NCBI GenBank assembly: GCA_024516035.1
Contig: CM044959.1
Coordinates: 25,485,644 to 25,549,643, forward strand
DNA length: 64,000 nt
Direction: 5' to 3'
From: Bactericera cockerelli
Lineage: Eukaryota; Arthropoda; Insecta; Hemiptera; Triozidae
In this document: positions 50,238 to 62,800 of the stretch, one piece after another
Layout: every line of letters begins with the position of its first letter
Numbering within the stretch: position 1 is the stretch's first letter
Program-made: the position numbers and the translations under genes
The notes under the pieces: generated by a model
Database searches by the model: none
Told to the model about the DNA's origin: nothing
The model's input: the letters and a program-made list of their open reading frames with translations, nothing else

Positions 50238-52120
50238 CTGAAATTTCCTCCACAGATGCTATTTCAGATGTGGTAGATACTGATGGGTTAACCACCGAGT
50301 TTACTATTACACTCGTAGCAGAAGTTTCGATCACACTGTTGTGTATATTTGCTATAATAGGGTTATTCATTTGTTTTTCTAAAGCATCATTAGCAATGGT
50401 TGCATTATTAGTAACCAACTCGGTCAAAGTATTACTGTTGGATATAGGAGTTATATTATTTAGGACAGTACTACTGACAGTATAGCCTAAAGCATCATTG
50501 AGTACATTGTTGATATTATTTAAGTTGTTCAGAAGTTTATCATTTTGCTGACTATCTTCATTATTTTTTATTCTATCTTTTTTGGAGGCAATGTCTTTTT
50601 TGCTACTGAATTTTAATAAATTGCTTATTTCAGTGTTTTCATTTGAGATTACTTCAAACTTTTTGATGGAACTATCATAGTTATGATAATCAAGATAATG
50701 TTTTTGAAGTTCAAAGTTTGAGTTGAAAATATCATTACACATCGTACAATAAATGAATTTAGTCACATCTTTGTAATTTTTTATTACAGAAGTTTTTATG
50801 TGTTTTAGACTATACTTGTGATATTCTCGGTAGTGTAGGTTAAGATCTTTATTCTTTGTAAACATGGCGGTGCAAAATTTACAGTCAAGGTTTTTAATGT
50901 TGGCAAATTCGTTAATATTCTTAACATGTTTTGGAACAAGATATATGTCATGTTTTAACAAATAATGAGCATTCAAAAGCTCCTTTGAAATGAAAGATTC
51001 TAAACATTTGTCACATTTGAATACAGTACAGAAATGTCGCTCAGGACCATTATTAAATTTAATTCCACATTTGGAACACTGTAAATCAGTAGAACCAGGT
51101 GTGAATATTGTTGTATTTGACACGATGTTTGGGGCAATATTGCTAACAGCTACTGAAGGAGCACTATCTAGAGTTAGAGGATTTTGTTGGACTGGAACTA
51201 TGCTTGAGCTCTGACTAATATTAACGGTACTAATGAGGAATGGCATCGTACTAGTAGAGCTCCTTCGTGGGTTCTGTGTACTATCATTACAAGAGGCCAT
51301 ACTGGAACCTGCAACAGAGTTCCTGCGCTGAAGTATAGTTCCCTTTGTTGGAGAGTTATTATCAGTTAAATTAGCTATGCTGATATTAACATGAGAGGAT
51401 GCAGGATGAGATTCAGGGGTATGGTGTGTATGAAATGTTTTTGAATGTAATTCTAAATTTTTCTGTGATGTAAATATTGCCTCACAATGACAACATTTCA
51501 ATTCGGGTATATTCAGTGTATAAAATAGCTTTTCCTTGTTTTGTACACTTCCAGATTTCAAGAGTTCATTTCTAAGAACAGAATGTAATTGATCTTTCTT
51601 TACGAGAACATAGGATTTTTTGGAGTATTTGTCTTTTAACTTTTTCTCTTTTCTGTAAGCTTCATCAAGCGGTGGTAGTGCAATATGCTTTTCTGAAATG
51701 TGCTGTCTTAGTTCCATTTTATCACTATATGGTTTATCACAGCGGGAACATTTATATGTGTGTGATTCCTCTGCTAGTTCTGATGAAGGTAAGGGTAGAA
51801 GAATTTTTCCAGGATATTTTAATTGAACTGAATCTAATACAAGTTTTGAACTTTGGAATTTTTCCATAAAATTCAACTTTACATCTAGTTTTGGTAAAAT
51901 TTCTTCACTCTTATTATTTGAAATGTTTTGTAAAGATTTTCCAGAGGGTGCATCAATTAAAATATCATTTTCAAATGAATTTAAACCGCCTTGCACTCGT
52001 GATGATGATTCTTTAACCGCACAGTTTAAACTAGACTGACCTTCAATATTTACTCTTTTTGGTTCCTTGAGAAGTGACTTTGGACGATCTTCATCACTAA
52101 ACTTTCTTCTAGAATTGGTG
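50230..52120 (-). CDS. C2H2 zinc-finger segment 2 of the same locus
   Basis: The frame is open from about 52115 (SRRKFSDEDRPKSLLKEPKR) to TAA at 50230; the first start-like codon is only at 51996. It overlaps the preceding frame by about 60 nt and is offset by one base, so it is read as a continuation of the upstream segment after a one-base loss (near GAAGAAAG) or an unresolved splice. It contains about six fingers (YKCSRCDKPY, LKCCHCEAIF, LQCSKCGIKF, FKCDKCLESF, LDCKFCTAMF, IYCTMCNDIF) separated by Ser/Asn-rich linkers, then an Asn/Thr/Val-rich tail. Confidence 0.72.
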
Positions 52121-55100
52121 AAGAAACAGATGTTTGCTTCTCTTTTTTCTCAGCATCTCTCGATGGTACTACTATTGAAATGCTTTCATTATTATGATTG
52201 GGAGAATCACCTATGGGCACATTATCTTTTTCATTGGTTTGTTCAACTTTTTCAAGGTTTAAATCATTATTTACTTTTGAGGTCAAACTGGTTTTATCAT
52301 TTGTATTAGAGTTTTCTGCAGAGCTCACATCGCTGTTTTCACCAAGTTTCCCTGTTAAACAGATGTAATCCTTCATAACAGAATCTTGGGTAAGGCATTT
52401 TTCACTGTTGTTCTGTGGGTTCACTGTTGAACAGAATACATTATCAGAGTTGGAATTTTTTCGGGAAAGCCATTTTTCACTGTTTTGGTCATGTTTTTCA
52501 GTTAGAGATATATCATCAAAAGAACTAGGATTTTGATTCAGGCACTCTTTAATATTGCTGGTCTCTTCTGTCGAAGAAATAGCATCATTGATGCTATGAT
52601 CTTCTTTAGAGCATGCATTACCATTTTTGTTTAGTTCCTCTGAAGGCGAGATGTTATCGACAATGGATTCTTCTGTACTTCTAATGAGTTCTTTCGGTAG
52701 ACATAAATCATTATTTCTATCGGAATCAGTCATACACTCCTCACTTCCAAGATTTTTGGTGGATTGGATGATGTTACATGGAATTTGACTATCTTCAATT
52801 AAGATATTCTCCATTGGTCTTGAGTTGCTACTGTCATCAGAGGATGTTGTAGAAGATTTTTCTGTAGAGCCAACAGTGTCTGCTACGCTAGCATCATCTA
52901 AAGATTCACAAACTTGTTTATTCTTGTCAGAATTAGCACTAATATTATGTACAAGACGATTGTGCTTGCTGTACAAATACAGAGTTTTAAATACTTTACA
53001 ACATATATTACATTTAATGGCATTCTTATGAGCATTAATGACATGTTTATCAAGGAGTATTTGGCTTCTAAAAGTTTTAGAGCACTCTTCACATTTGATG
53101 CAATTAAGTGTACCATGATCCTGTAAAAGATGATTGTCAAGATTGGTTTGACTAGTAAAGACTTCATTACATTTGTTACATTGCAATTCTATGACATGTA
53201 TTGAAACATTCTTACTGTTACTTTTTGATCTCTTGTTAGCAAGATTTGAAATATCAGCATTCTCTGATTTACGTTTCTTTGAACCATCAATGATTTGAAG
53301 ACTGCTGACAGATGTGGATTCCTCGTCAATTTTAGATTTCTTTATTGGAACAGCCTCCATATCCTGAATTTTGCGTTTCAGAGATTTTTCTTTGTTTTTT
53401 AACAATTTTAAATGATGATCTTTTTCAAAATGGTTCGGTAAAAAGGATTTATTATTGAACATTTTATGACAATAGCTGCAGGTGAAATTTTCACTACACA
53501 TTTTCACGTGTTTTTCATAATGAGAATTTTGGATAGTTTCTTGGCAAAAGTTGCATGTGTTTAAGTTTGGAGGTTTTACAAATGTACATTTGTGTTTAAC
53601 AAGGAAATACCTTGACTTGAAAGAAAGTCCACATTTATCACATTTAAATAAAGAAACAACTTCAATAGATTGGGAAACTTTGTGTTTATCATGATCTAAT
53701 TTCTGATTGTCTAATAAATTACCTTCAATTCTTTTTGATTTTCTTTCAGCTTCACCAACAACATTTTCAGCAGTTACCTTATCATCAGAAATTTTTAACT
53801 GTGCTTTTATTTCAACATTTGATTTGCTATCTGTAATGTCTTTTTCTTTATCAAGAGAAACATCTTTTTTATCGATTTTGTGAAGATCTACTTTGTGTTT
53901 TAGTAATTCAATATCATTCAAAAATACAACAGTACACAGATCACAAGATTTTCCTTTGTGAAATATAAGTAAGTGATTGTTAAGTTCTTTTTGAGATCTG
54001 TATTTTGGTTTATTCTTACACTTTCCACACACTAAATTAGATGGTGTACGTGCAATTTTCTTTGTTTCTATTACATTTTTATGTAAATTAGTATTATGCA
54101 TTTTTAGAGAGTTTTCATTACGGAAATTTCTATTACAAATTTTACAAAATGTTGCTTTACTGGTTAAGTGAACATGGTTGTCATGTTTTAATAAATTTTC
54201 AATATTTCCAAACATTTCAAAACATTTTTTGCACTGGAATTGCCGTGAAGATTTTTTCTTTGGAGAACGAGTTGAATCATCAACTTTAGTTTTTGTAACT
54301 TCATTATCACCCGTATTGCTTTCTAACTGCACGATTGTTTTACCGACTGGCTTTTCACTTGCATCCTCCTCTTCAGCAAAACAAAGTGTTTTATCATGCT
54401 CATCATTAATATTAGCTTTTTGATCCTGCCCTTCAGTAATATTCGCTGTTTTATTCCGCTCTTTGGTAATACTCGCTTTTCCAGACTGTTCTTTAGTAAT
54501 GAGAGCAGTTTCAGCCAGCTCATTAGTAATAGCAGGTCTACTTTGCTCTTCACTAATAAGAGAAATTTCATCCTCCTTTTTAGTACTATAAGCAGTTTCA
54601 CTCAGTTCATCAGTAGTTATAATCACAGTTTGATCGTGATCGTTCACATCAGCCTTCTTAGTTGTAATAAGTGTTTTGTCCTGCTCTTCAGTTAACTTAG
54701 CTGTTTTACCCTGCTCTTCGGTATTTTTAGCAGTTTCTTGCTGATCTTTAGGAATTTTAATTGTTTCATCCTGCTCTTCAGGATCATTGGCTGTTTCATT
54801 CTGCTCTTCAGTAATATCAGACGACTTATCATGCTCTTCAGTAATTTTAGCTGTTTCATCCTGCTCTTCCAGAGATATAGCTGTTTCATTTTGCACTTCA
54901 GAAATTTTAGCTGTCTCATCCTGATCTACAATTTTTTTAGCTGTTTCATACTGGTCTTTAGTAATTTTAACTGTTTCGTCTAACTCTTCCGTAATGTTAG
55001 CTTTTTCATACTGATATTCTGTAATATTATATGTTTCATCCTGCTCTTCAATACTAATAACCGTCTCATCCAGGTCTTCAGTAATTTCAGCAGTTTCATT

Positions 55101-58100
55101 CTGTTCTTTATTAATTATAGCTGTTTCATCCTGCTCTTCCGAAATTTTACCTTTTTCAAAATATTTTTCAGAAATTTTAGCTGTTTCATCCTGCCCTTCA
55201 GTAATATTAGCTGTTTCATACTGCTCTTCCATTATATTAGCTGTTCCATCCTCCTCTTCAATAACTTTGGATGTTTCACGCTGTTTTTCTCTAATATAAC
55301 CTGTTTCAACCTGATTTTCAATAATTTTAGATATTTCATCCTGCTCTTGAGTAATATTAGCTGTTTCATCTTGCGCTTTTGCAATATAAGCTGTTTCATC
55401 CTGCTCTTTAGTATTATAGGCTGTTACATCCTGTTGTTTAGAAATAATATCAGTTACATTCTGGTCTCCAAATATGATGGTAGTTTCATCCTGCTTTTCA
55501 GAAATTCTAGCTGTTTTATCTTGCTCCTTATTAGTATCAGCTGTTTCATACTGATCTTCAGTATTATTAGCTGTTTGATCTTGTACTTCAGAATTATAGG
55601 CTGTTTCATTATACTCTTCCTTAATATTAGCTCCTTCATCTTGCTCTTCAGTAGTATTAGCTGTTTCATCATGCTCTTCAGTAGTATTAGCTGTAACATC
55701 CTGCTCTTCAGAAACAATATCAGTAACAGCCTTGTCTTCAAATATGGCAGCAGTTTCATTCTGCACTTCAGAATTAATAGCTGTTTCATCCTGTTCTTCT
55801 GTAATATTATCTGTTTCATCCTGATCTTCCGTAATATTAGCTTTTTCATCCTGTTCTTCAGTAATATTAGCTGTTTCATCCTGTTCTTCAGTAATATTAG
55901 CTGTTTCATCCTGTTCTTCAGTAATATTAGCTGTATCATCCTGTTCTTCAGTAATATTAGCTGTTTCATCCTGTTCTTCAGTAATATTAGCTGTTTCATC
56001 CTGTTCTTCAGTAATATTAGGTGTTCCATCCGTCTCTTCGGTAATATTAGCTGACTCATCATGTCCTTCAATAATTTTATATGTTTCATTCTTCTCTTTC
56101 GATATATTAGCTATTTCATCTTGTTCTTCCGTATTATTAGCTGTTTTATTCTCCTCTTCCGTTGTATTAGCTGTTTCATCCTGCTTTTCGAAAATAATAT
56201 CACTTACATCCTGGTCTTCAAAGGTGCTGGCAGTTTCATCCAGCGTTTCAGAACTATTAGCTTTTTCATCCTGCTTTTCCGTTGTATTAGCTGCTTTATC
56301 TTGCTCTTCAGTAATATAGTCTTCTTCATCCTGCTCTTCAGCTATATTAGATGTCTCATCCTGCTCTTCAGGAATATAAGCTGTTTCATTCTGCTCCTCA
56401 GTAATATTAGCTGTTTCATCCATCTCTTCGGTAATAGTAGCTATTTCATCATGTTCTTCAATAATTTTAGATGTTTCAATCTGATCTACCGATATATTAG
56501 ATATTTCATCTTGCTCTTCCGAAATATTAGCTGTTTTATCTAGCTCTTCCGTAATATTAGCTGTTTCATTCTGCTTTTCAAAAATAATATCAATTACATC
56601 CTGATTTTCGAATGTCCTGGCGGTTTCATCCAACGTTTCAGAACTATCAGCTGTTTCAACCTGCTCTTCGGTAGTATTAGCTGTTTCATCATGCTCTTCG
56701 GTAGTATTAGCTGTAACATCCTGGTCTTCAAATATGGCAGCAGTGTGCACTTCAGAATTAATAGCTGTTTCATCCTGTTCCTTAGAAATAATAGCTGTTT
56801 CTTCTTGCTCTTCCATGATATTAGCTGTTTCATCTTGTTCTTCTGTAATATTAGCTGTTTCATCCTGCTTTTCAAAAATAATATCACTTAAAACCTGGTC
56901 TTCAAATGTGCTGGCAGTTTCAACCAGCGTTTCAGAACTATTAGCTATTTCATCTTGCTCTTCCGTTGTATTAGCTGTTTCATCCTGCTCTTCAATAAAT
57001 TTAGATGTTTCATCTTGTTCTTCCGAAATATTAGCTGTTCTATCGTGCTCTTCAGAAATCTTAGTTGTCTCATTTTGCTTTTCAGTAATTTTAGATGTTC
57101 TATCCTGCTCTTTAGGAATATTAGCTGTTTCATCTTGCTCTTCATAAATTTTAGATGTTTCATTATGCTCTCCAGTAATTTTAGATATTCCAGAATGATC
57201 TTCAGGAATATTATCTGTTTCATCCTGCTCCTCAGTGATATTAACTGTTTCATTCTGTTCTTCAGAAATATTATTTGTCTTATTCTGCTCTTCAGTTATT
57301 TCGGCTGTTTCATCTTGGTTTTCGAGAATAATAGATGTTTTATCATGCCCTTCAGTAATATAAGAGATAACATCATGCTCTTCAATAATTTTATCATTTT
57401 TGGTTTGCTCTTTAGGAATATTAGATGTGTCATCCTGCTCTTCAAGAATATTAGCTGTTTTATCCTGCTCTTCAGTAATATTAGCTGTTTCATTTAGCTC
57501 CCCAATAGTATTAAGTGTTTCATCATGCTCTTCAGTAGTATTAGCTGTAACATCCCGCTCTTCAGAAACAATATCCGTAACAGCTTGGTCTTCAAATATG
57601 GTAGTAGTTTCATTCTGCACGACAGAATTAATAGCTGTTTTATCCTGTTCTTTAGAAATAATAACTGTTTCATCTTGCTCTTCCATAATATTAGCTGTTT
57701 CATCCTGTTTTTCCGTAATATTATCTGTTTCATCCTGATCTTCCGTATTACTAGCTGTTTCATACTGTTCTTCAGTAATATTAGCTGTTTCATCCATCTC
57801 TTCGATAATATTAACTGATTCATCATGTTCTTTAATAATTTTATATGTTTCATTCTGCTCTTCCGATATATTAGCTCTTTCATCCTGCTCTTCCGTTGTA
57901 TTAGTTGTTTTATCTTGCTCTTCAGTAATATCAGTTCCTTTATCCTGCTCTTCAGTAATAAAAGTTGTCTCATCATGCTCTTTAGGAATATTAGCTGTTT
58001 TATCCTGCTCTTCAGTTACATTAGATGTCTCATCCAGCTCTTCGGTAATATTAGCTATTTCATCATGCTCTTCAATAATTTTAGATGTTTCATTCTGCTC

Positions 58101-58640
58101 TTCTCTAATATTAGCTATTACATCTTGCTCTTCTGTAATATTAGCTGTTTCATTCTGCTCTTCCGTAATATTAGCTGTTTCATCCTGATTTTCAAAAATA
58201 ATATCACTTACATCCTGGTCTTCACATGTGCTGGCAGTTTTATCCAGCGTTTCAGAACTATTAGCTGTTTCATCCCGCATTTCAGTAATTTTAGCTATTT
58301 CATCCTGCTCTTCAGGAATATTAGCTGATTCATACTGCTCCTCAGTGATATTAACTGTTTCATCCTGTTCTTCAGAAATATTGTCTGTCTCATTCTGCTC
58401 TTCAGTTATTTCGGCTGTTTCATCTTGCTCTTCGAGAATATTAGCTGTTTTATCCTGCCCTTCAGTAATAATAGATGTCCTATCATGCTCTTCAGTAATT
58501 TTAGCGGTTTCATCTTGCTCTTCCGTAATATTAGTTGTGTCATCCTGCTCTTCAAGAATATCAGCTGTGCCATCCTGTTCTTCAAGAATAGTAACTGTTG
58601 TATCCTGCTTTTCCGTAATATTAGCCGTTTCATCTTGCTC
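52050..58640 (-). CDS. giant decapeptide-repeat plus C2H2 zinc-finger segment (partial)
   Basis: An uninterrupted frame of about 2190 codons. The first Met is at 58280, but the frame stays open upstream to about 58640 and continues the same repeat, so that Met need not be the true start. The upstream 4.2 kb encodes about 140 acidic decapeptides (consensus DETANITEEQ), predicted to be disordered and strongly negative. After a short linker come about ten C2H2-type fingers (roughly residues 1347-1776 counted from 58280), for example FQCKKCF..., TFCKICNRNF..., IKCEECSKTF.... A few are atypical, with spacing or Cys variants. A Ser/Asn/Glu-rich tail ends at TAA 52050. No other frame here stays open beyond about 0.7 kb, which argues for coding. 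The paralogue name and function are unknown; nucleic-acid binding is inferred from the fingers. Confidence 0.8.
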   Translation of the reverse strand, partial: EQDETANITEKQDTTVTILEEQDGTADILEEQDDTTNITEEQDETAKITEEHDRTSIITEGQDKTANILEEQDETAEITEEQNETDNISEEQDETVNITEEQYESANIPEEQDEIAKITEMRDETANSSETLDKTASTCEDQDVSDIIFENQDETANITEEQNETANITEEQDVIANIREEQNETSKIIEEHDEIANITEELDETSNVTEEQDKTANIPKEHDETTFITEEQDKGTDITEEQDKTTNTTEEQDERANISEEQNETYKIIKEHDESVNIIEEMDETANITEEQYETASNTEDQDETDNITEKQDETANIMEEQDETVIISKEQDKTAINSVVQNETTTIFEDQAVTDIVSEERDVTANTTEEHDETLNTIGELNETANITEEQDKTANILEEQDDTSNIPKEQTKNDKIIEEHDVISYITEGHDKTSIILENQDETAEITEEQNKTNNISEEQNETVNITEEQDETDNIPEDHSGISKITGEHNETSKIYEEQDETANIPKEQDRTSKITEKQNETTKISEEHDRTANISEEQDETSKFIEEQDETANTTEEQDEIANSSETLVETASTFEDQVLSDIIFEKQDETANITEEQDETANIMEEQEETAIISKEQDETAINSEVHTAAIFEDQDVTANTTEEHDETANTTEEQVETADSSETLDETARTFENQDVIDIIFEKQNETANITEELDKTANISEEQDEISNISVDQIETSKIIEEHDEIATITEEMDETANITEEQNETAYIPEEQDETSNIAEEQDEEDYITEEQDKAANTTEKQDEKANSSETLDETASTFEDQDVSDIIFEKQDETANTTEEENKTANNTEEQDEIANISKEKNETYKIIEGHDESANITEETDGTPNITEEQDETANITEEQDETANITEEQDDTANITEEQDETANITEEQDETANITEEQDEKANITEDQDETDNITEEQDETAINSEVQNETAAIFEDKAVTDIVSEEQDVTANTTEEHDETANTTEEQDEGANIKEEYNETAYNSEVQDQTANNTEDQYETADTNKEQDKTARISEKQDETTIIFGDQNVTDIISKQQDVTAYNTKEQDETAYIAKAQDETANITQEQDEISKIIENQVETGYIREKQRETSKVIEEEDGTANIMEEQYETANITEGQDETAKISEKYFEKGKISEEQDETAIINKEQNETAEITEDLDETVISIEEQDETYNITEYQYEKANITEELDETVKITKDQYETAKKIVDQDETAKISEVQNETAISLEEQDETAKITEEHDKSSDITEEQNETANDPEEQDETIKIPKDQQETAKNTEEQGKTAKLTEEQDKTLITTKKADVNDHDQTVIITTDELSETAYSTKKEDEISLISEEQSRPAITNELAETALITKEQSGKASITKERNKTANITEGQDQKANINDEHDKTLCFAEEEDASEKPVGKTIVQLESNTGDNEVTKTKVDDSTRSPKKKSSRQFQCKKCFEMFGNIENLLKHDNHVHLTSKATFCKICNRNFRNENSLKMHNTNLHKNVIETKKIARTPSNLVCGKCKNKPKYRSQKELNNHLLIFHKGKSCDLCTVVFLNDIELLKHKVDLHKIDKKDVSLDKEKDITDSKSNVEIKAQLKISDDKVTAENVVGEAERKSKRIEGNLLDNQKLDHDKHKVSQSIEVVSLFKCDKCGLSFKSRYFLVKHKCTFVKPPNLNTCNFCQETIQNSHYEKHVKMCSENFTCSYCHKMFNNKSFLPNHFEKDHHLKLLKNKEKSLKRKIQDMEAVPIKKSKIDEESTSVSSLQIIDGSKKRKSENADISNLANKRSKSNSKNVSIHVIELQCNKCNEVFTSQTNLDNHLLQDHGTLNCIKCEECSKTFRSQILLDKHVINAHKNAIKCNICCKVFKTLYLYSKHNRLVHNISANSDKNKQVCESLDDASVADTVGSTEKSSTTSSDDSSNSRPMENILIEDSQIPCNIIQSTKNLGSEECMTDSDRNNDLCLPKELIRSTEESIVDNISPSEELNKNGNACSKEDHSINDAISSTEETSNIKECLNQNPSSFDDISLTEKHDQNSEKWLSRKNSNSDNVFCSTVNPQNNSEKCLTQDSVMKDYICLTGKLGENSDVSSAENSNTNDKTSLTSKVNNDLNLEKVEQTNEKDNVPIGDSPNHNNESISIVVPSRDAEKKEKQTSVSSPILEESLVMKIVQSHFSRNQKE

Positions 58641-58879
58641 CCAGTAGTATTAAGTGTTTCATTATGCTCTTCAGGATTAATAGCTATTTTATCCTGTTCC
58701 TTAGAAAAAATAGCTGTTTGATCTTGCTCTTCCATAATATTAGCTGTTTCATCCTGTTCTTCAGTAATATTATCTGTTTCGTCCTGATCTTCCGTAATAA
58801 AAGCTGTTTCATCCTGTTCTTCAGTAATATTAGCTGTTTTATCCATCTCTTCGGAAATATTAGCTGTTTCATCTTGCTG

Positions 58880-59860
58880 TTCAATAATTTGGATGTTTCA
58901 TTATGCTCCTTCGTAATACTAGGTATTTGAACTTGTTGTTCCGTAATATTCGCTGTTTCATCATGCTGTTCAATAATTTGGATGTTTCATTCTGCTCTTC
59001 CGTAATACTAGGTATTTCATCTTGCTCTTCCGTAATAATTGCTGTTTCATCTTGATTTTCAAAAATAATATCACTTACATCCTGGTCTTCAAACATGCTG
59101 GGAGTTTCATCCTGCGTTTCAGAACTATTGGATGTTTTATCCTGCTCTTCCGTAATAAAAGCTGTTTCATCCTGTTCTTCAGTAATATTAGCTGTTTCAT
59201 CCATCTCTTCGGAAATATTAGCTGTCTCATCTTGCTTTCAATAATTTTGGATGTTTCATTATGCTCCTTCGTAATACTAGGTATTTGAACTTGTTGTTCC
59301 GTAATATTCGCTGTTTCATCATGCTGTTCAATAATTTTGGATGTTTCATTCTGCTCTTCCGTAATACTAGGTATTTCATCTTGCTCTTCCGTAATAATTG
59401 CTGTTTCATCTTGATTTTCAAAAATAATATCACTTACATCCTGGTCTTCAAACATGCTGGGAGTTTCATCCTGCGTTTCAGAACTATTGGATGTTTTATC
59501 CTGCTCTTCCGTAATAAAAGCTGTTTCATCCTGTTCTTCAGTAATATTAGCTGTTTCATCCATCTCTTCGGAAATATTAGCTGTCTCATCTTGCTGTTCA
59601 ATAATTTGGATGTTTCATTATGCTCCTTCGTAATACTAGGTATTTGAACTTGTTGTTCCGTAATATTAGCTGTTTCATCATGCTGTTCAATAATTTTGGA
59701 TGTTTCATTCTGCTCTTCCGTAATACTAGGTATTTCATCTTGCTCTTCCGTAATAATTGCTGTTTCATCTTGATTTTCAAAAATAATATCACTTACATCC
59801 TGGCCTTCAAACATGCTGGGAGTTTCATCCTGCGTTTCAGAACTATTAGATGTTTTATCC
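58880..59860. repeat. 359-bp higher-order tandem repeat inside the 30-bp array
   Basis: A block of twelve 30-bp units minus one base repeats head-to-tail. The landmark GAGTTTCATCCTGCG begins at 59102, 59461 and 59820. Since 359 is not a multiple of three, each copy shifts the decapeptide frame. Copies also differ by TTT/TTTT in AATAATTTGGATG. Confidence 0.9.
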
Positions 59861-62800
59861 TGCTCTTTCGTTGTATTAGCTGTTTCATCATGCTCTTCAA
59901 TAATTTTAGATGTTTCATCTTGTTCTTCCGTGATATTAACTGTTCTATCTTGCTCTCCAGGAATCTTTGTTGTCTTATCCTGCTCTTTAGTAATTATAGC
60001 TATTTTATCCTGCTCATCAGGAATATTGGCTGTTTCATCCTGCTCTTCAGGAATTGGCTGTTTCATCATGCTCTTCAGTAATTTTAGTTGTTTTATCCTG
60101 CTCTTCAGAAAATTGGCTGTTTCATTCTGCTCTTCAGAAATTTTAGCTGTTTCATTCAGCTCTTCTGTAATCTTAGCTGTATCATCCTGCTCTTTTTTAA
60201 TATTAACTGTGACATCCTGCTCGTGAAGCATATTAGCTGTTTCATCATACTCTTCAGTAATTTTAGCTGTGTCATCTTGCTCTTCGTGAATTTTAGCCAG
60301 CAATTCAGTATTTTCGTTCTGTTCTACAGGAATTTCAACTATTTCATTTTGTTCTTCAGAATGATAGCTGTCTCATCATGCTCTTTAATAAATTGAGATG
60401 TTTCATTCTGCTCTTCAGTAATATTAGCTGTTTCATGCTGCTCTTCAGCAATATTAGCTGTTTCATCCGGTTCTTCAGTAATTTTAGCTGTTTCATCCTG
60501 CTCTACAGTAATGTTAGCTGTATCATCCTGCTCTTTTGGAATATTAACTGTGTCATCCTCCTCGTGAGATATATTAGCTGTTTTATTCTGCTCTTCAGTA
60601 ATATTTGTTGTTTCATCTTGCTCTTCAGGAATATTAGCTGTTCTATCCTGCTCATAAGTAATATTAGGTATTTTAGCCTGCAATTCAGTATTTTTAGCTG
60701 TCACGTTCTGTTCTACAGTAATTTCAGCTATTTCATCTTGTTCTTCAGGAATGTTAACTGTGTCATCATAATCTTCAGTAAATTTAGATGTTATATTCTG
60801 CTGTTCAGGAAAATTAGCTGTTTTATCCTCCTTTTCATTAATATTAGCTTTTTCATTTTGCTTTTTACTGATACTGGCTGTTTCGTCCTGTTCTTTAGGA
60901 ATTTCAGCTGTTTGATCCTGCTCTTCTGTAATATAAGCTGTTTCACTTTGCTCTTCTGTAGTATTAGTTGTTCCATTCGGCTCTTCATGAATATTAGCTG
61001 TTTCATGCTGCTCTTCAGCAATATTAGCTGTTTCATCCTGCTCTTCAGAAATACTAGCTATATCATCTTGCTCTTTAGTCATTTTAGCTGTTTCATCTTG
61101 CTCTCCCGTAATATTACCTGTTCTATCTTCTTCTATTTCACCCTGATCTTCAGAAATATTAAATGTTTATCCTGCTCTTCAGAAATTTTAGATGTTTCAT
61201 TCTGCTCTCCCTTAATATTGCCTGTTTCATCCTGCTCTTCCGTAATATTACCTGTTGCGTCCTGATAGTCAAAAATAATATCACTTACATCATGGTCTTC
61301 AAATATGCTGGCAGTTTCATCCTGCGTTTCAGAACTATCCTCCTTTTTCCGTTGTATTAGCTGTTTCATCCTGCTCTTCAATAATTTTAGATGTTTCATC
61401 TTGTTCTTCCGTAATATTAACTGTTCTATCTTGCTCTTCAGGATCTTTGATGTCTCATCCTGCTCTTCACTAATTTAGCTATTTCATCCTGCTCTTCAGG
61501 AATATTGGCTGTTTCATCCTGCTCTTCAGTAATTTTAGATATTTCATCCTTCTCTTCAGGAATATTGGCTGTTTCATCCTGCTCTTCAGGAATATTAGCT
61601 GTTTCATCCTGCTCTTCAGGAATATTGGCTGTTTCATCCTGCTCTTCAGGAATATTGGCTGTTTCATCCTGCTCTTCAGAAATATTAGCTGTATCATTCT
61701 GCTCTTTTGGAATATTAGCTGTTTTAATTTTAGCCTGCAATTCAGTATTTATAGCTGTTTTGTTCTGTTCATCATGCTCTTCAGTAAATTTAGATGTTTC
61801 ATCCTTTTTTTCACTAATATTAGCTGTTTCATCCCGCTCTGTAAGAATATTAGCTGTTTTATTCTGCTCTACTGTAAATTTAGCTGTTTTCATACTTCTC
61901 TTCAGGAATATTAGATGTCTCATTATGCTTTTCAGTCATTTTAGCAGTTTTATCTTGCTTTTCTAGAATATTAGCTGTTTTTGTCTCTTCAGAAAAGTTA
62001 GTTGTTTCATTTTGCTCTTCCGTTATTGTAGCTGTTCTATCCTGCTCATCAGTAATATTACGTGTTTTGTCCTGCATTTCAGTACTTTCAGCTGTTTCGT
62101 TCTGTGCTACAGGAATTTCAGCTGTTTCATTCTGCTCCACATAAATTTCAAATATTTCACCCGTCCCTTCAGAAGTTTTAGCTGTTTCTTGCAGCTCTTC
62201 AGGAATATTAGTTTTTTCATCCTGTTCTTCAGAAATATTAGCTGTTTCACCCGCCTCCTTAGGAGTATTATCTGTTTCATGCAGATCTTCACTATTATTA
62301 ACTGTTTTATCCTGCTCTTCAGTCATATTAGTTTTTTTATTCTGGTCTTCAGTAATATTAGATGTCTCATCCTGCTCCTCAGGAATATTAGTTTTTTCAT
62401 AATGTTCTTCAGGAGTATTAGCTGTTTCAGCTTGCTCTTCAGTAATTTTAGCTATATCATGCTGATTTTCACAGATATATAGCTGTTTTATCGTGCTCTT
62501 CAGTTACATTAGATGTCTCATCCGGATCTTCAGGAGTATTAGCTGTTTCATCCCACACATTAGGAATATTAGCTGTTTCATCCTGCTCTTCAGTAGTATT
62601 TGATGTCTCATCCTGTTCTTCGCAAATATTAGTTGTTTGTTACACGGGTCTCTTCAGAAGTAATAGCTGTTTCACTTGCTCTTCAGGAATATTAGGTGTT
62701 TTTATCTTGCTCTTCAATTATATTAGCTGTTTTATCCTGCTCCTCCTTAATATTAGATGTCTCATCTTGCTCTTCAGGAATATTAGCTGCGTCATCCTGC

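Noticed and set aside
52050..58280. Taking the Met at 58280 as the gene start
   Set aside because: The frame and the decapeptide repeat continue upstream of it to about 58640, so the Met is just a repeat variant (ACTGAAATGCGG).
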